From contig DDXV01000060.1 in the NCBI GenBank assembly GCA_002347815.1, forward strand, positions 1-13,964: a DNA stretch of 13,964 nt. Direction: 5' to 3'. The number at the start of each line of letters is the position of its first letter. The first letter of the stretch is position 1. Both the position numbers and the translations under genes were made by a program. Under the pieces are notes generated by a model that saw only the letters and a list, made by a program, of their open reading frames with translations, made no database searches and was not told the origin of the DNA. Source of the stretch: Syntrophaceae bacterium UBA2251. GTDB taxonomy: Bacteria; Desulfobacterota; Syntrophia; Syntrophales; UBA2251. This document shows positions 12,774 through 13,964 of the stretch, piece after piece.

Positions 12774-13562
12774 ATGGAACGGATCATCGTGCAGCTTTAC
12801 GAAATCCAGGAGCCCCGCGAGGCGGAGCGCCTGCTTAAGCTGGGGGTGGATCACATCGGCAGCGTGATCCTCTCGGAGGAGGCCTGGAAATCGCCCGTCC
12901 TCAAGGACGTCGTCCGCTTGGTCAAGGACTCCCCGGCGAAGAGCAGCCTGATCCCGCTCATGACGAACGCCGACAACATCCTCCGCGCCCTGGACTACTA
13001 CCAGCCGCAGCTCGTGCATTTCTGCGAGATGATCCCGCTTGCGCCTGAGGACGGCGCCCGGCGCGCCCGCGTCTGCGCGGAGCTGATCCGCATCCAGCAG
13101 CTCGTGAAAAAGGAATTTCCCCCCTTCGGGATCATCCGGTCCATCCCGATTCCCGCCCCGGGGCCTGCCGACCCGGCGCCGGTCCGGGAGGTGCTGCTCG
13201 AACTCGCCCGCACCCTGGCCCCGCACGGCGATTTCTTCCTCACCGATACGCTGCGCGGATTCGAGACCCCCGAGGCCGCCCAGCCGGTGGCGGGCTACGT
13301 GGGCATCACCGGGGAGGTCTGCGACTGGGCGCTCGCGGCGGCCCTCGTCGAGGCGAGCCCGATCCCCGTGATCCTGGCCGGGGGGATCTCGCCCGAGAAC
13401 GTCCACGACGGGATCCGGCGGGTCAGACCCGCCGGGATCGACAGTTGCACCCAGACCAACGCCCGCGACCCGCGCACCGGCCGCCCCATCCGCTTCCGGA
13501 AGGACTTCGACCGCGTCCGCCGCCTGATAGACGAGGTCCGCCGCGCCGAAGCGGCCGCCTGA
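12774..13562 (+). CDS. TrpF-like (phosphoribosylanthranilate isomerase fold) protein without the catalytic cysteine
   Basis: A 262-aa (beta/alpha)8 protein related to phosphoribosylanthranilate isomerase, the Amadori isomerase of tryptophan synthesis. Fold landmarks are LLKLGVDHIGSVIL (20-33), the strand FFLTDT with Asp158 in the place of the catalytic aspartate, ITGEVCDWALAAAL (178-191), PVILAGGISPENV (198-210) and PAGID (219-223). The first strand, where TrpF has K-I-C-G with the catalytic cysteine, reads V-Q-L-Y-E (6-10), so the cysteine is absent. The end of strand 8, normally D-V-S-S-G-V-E for phosphate binding, reads DSCTQTNARD. It is about 50 residues longer than ordinary TrpF. No other trp genes are present. 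It is therefore probably not the tryptophan enzyme; substrate unknown. The ATG at 12774 starts at the first strand; the upstream open frame is Arg/Pro-rich and unlikely to be coding. It is divergent from pgi. Confidence 0.8.
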   Translation: MERIIVQLYEIQEPREAERLLKLGVDHIGSVILSEEAWKSPVLKDVVRLVKDSPAKSSLIPLMTNADNILRALDYYQPQLVHFCEMIPLAPEDGARRARVCAELIRIQQLVKKEFPPFGIIRSIPIPAPGPADPAPVREVLLELARTLAPHGDFFLTDTLRGFETPEAAQPVAGYVGITGEVCDWALAAALVEASPIPVILAGGISPENVHDGIRRVRPAGIDSCTQTNARDPRTGRPIRFRKDFDRVRRLIDEVRRAEAAA

Positions 13563-13964
13563 CCCCCGCCGCCCGTCGGCGTCGGGAAGCGACCCGTGTC
13601 GGCGTCTGCCCGCCGGAAACAGAATCCCTGCCCGGCCCGTCGGGGAGAGCCATCGGACAATGAAGAGCGGTTGTCGTCGTCGGGATTCCGGCCGGCTTGT
13701 TTCTGCTGAACCGTTCATTCCGTCATTCACCGGCGGAAGGCGGGAAAAATGCGATTTGCCGATTGTCGTTTTCACCGACAAGGCAAGCATCCGTTATTCA
13801 ATATGATTATGCAGATTACTTTTTGAAATGGGCAACGACTTGCACCCCGATGAGGTTAGTTGTCGTAGCTTACCAATCAAATCTCCGATAGTCATCACGG
13901 CTGAGGTTCAGCTACAACCACGCGACTTAATGCTGATGCAACCTAATTCTACTCCGACACATAA
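13563..13964. other. Terminal region without a recognised gene; GC content falls sharply
   Basis: About 120 bases of GC-rich sequence follow the TrpF-like gene, including the nonamer GTCGGCGTC twice. From about 13680 the DNA becomes markedly AT-richer than anything else in the window. I see a strong hairpin (13756-13786) and an inverted repeat GTTGTCGTAGCT (13859-13870) with AGCTACAAC (13910-13918). Short open frames exist: plus strand from ATG 13828 running off the right edge (about 45 codons) and a minus-strand frame of about 33 codons, but none is recognisable or has a clear ribosome binding site. It may be the border of a transferred or repeated element. Confidence 0.6.
13756..13786 (-). 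terminator. Strong hairpin, possible terminator for a minus-strand gene to the right
   Basis: TTGCC (13756-13760) plus TTGTCG (13763-13768) pair with CGACAA (13776-13781) plus GGCAA (13782-13786). This gives 11 base pairs with a two-base bulge and a seven-base loop. On the minus strand the stem is followed by ATCGCA and five T, a loose intrinsic terminator. No minus-strand gene is visible upstream of it in the window, so its client would lie beyond the right edge. Confidence 0.4.

Noticed and set aside
13671..13866. Three copies of TTGTCGT (13671, 13763, 13860) at roughly regular intervals, considered as a CRISPR-like or iteron array.
   Set aside because: The repeat is only seven bases, intervals are unequal (92 and 97) and flanks do not match. 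Two copies are explained by hairpin arms.
13697..13891. A 64-codon plus-strand frame starting with TTG near the right end.
   Set aside because: It has no ribosome binding site, no recognisable sequence, and spans the composition change and the strong hairpin.
13798..13899. A 33-codon minus-strand frame beginning MTIGDLIGKLRQL.
   Set aside because: The opening resembles the start of some small helical proteins, but the rest does not continue in any family pattern and it is too short to support as a gene. It could be a decayed fragment.

Overview
The window is strongly GC-rich chromosomal DNA from a Gram-negative bacterium. It carries an outer-membrane beta-barrel with a signal peptide, a sigma-54 type promoter in front of ammonium transport genes, a B12-dependent ribonucleotide reductase and Kef potassium efflux. 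This mix fits a deltaproteobacterium in the broad sense (Desulfobacterota, perhaps Syntrophales-like). That assignment is inference from gene content, not proof. Eleven protein genes are well supported. No tRNA, rRNA, CRISPR array, integrase or complete insertion sequence was seen.

Left part (1-3424): the 3' portion of a membrane-anchored GGDEF diguanylate cyclase runs off the left edge. It faces a two-gene minus-strand operon, kefF-kefC, encoding a flavodoxin-fold ancillary oxidoreductase and a CPA2 K+/H+ antiporter. The two genes overlap by ATGA, and a hairpin/T-run terminator follows.

Middle-left (3425-7707): a 523-base control region separates kefF from a plus-strand nitrogen cluster. 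The order is a sigma-54 (-24/-12) promoter with upstream dyad sites, amtB (ammonium channel), a PII protein (glnK-like, lacking the uridylylated tyrosine) and a TorF-like outer-membrane barrel. rmuC follows. The cluster suggests ammonium uptake across both membranes, with PII gating AmtB.

Middle-right (7730-12537): all genes are on the minus strand, in transcription order pgi, mntA, hepT, nrdJ. pgi and mntA share a GTGA stop/start overlap, and mntA and hepT overlap by 23 bases. The HepT homologue lacks both catalytic residues of the family RNase motif. nrdJ has its own control region with a tandem pair of NrdR-like boxes 32 bases apart and a 7-bp perfect inverted repeat.

Right end (12538-13964): pgi is divergent from a TrpF-like (phosphoribosylanthranilate isomerase fold) gene that lacks the catalytic cysteine and the usual phosphate-binding motif. 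After it the sequence becomes much more AT-rich, with a strong hairpin and no recognisable gene. This may be the edge of a different genomic segment.

Most worth following up: the TrpF-like enzyme of unknown function, the HepT with a broken active site behind an intact MntA, the unusual PII next to the TorF-like barrel, and the NrdR and sigma-54 control regions.
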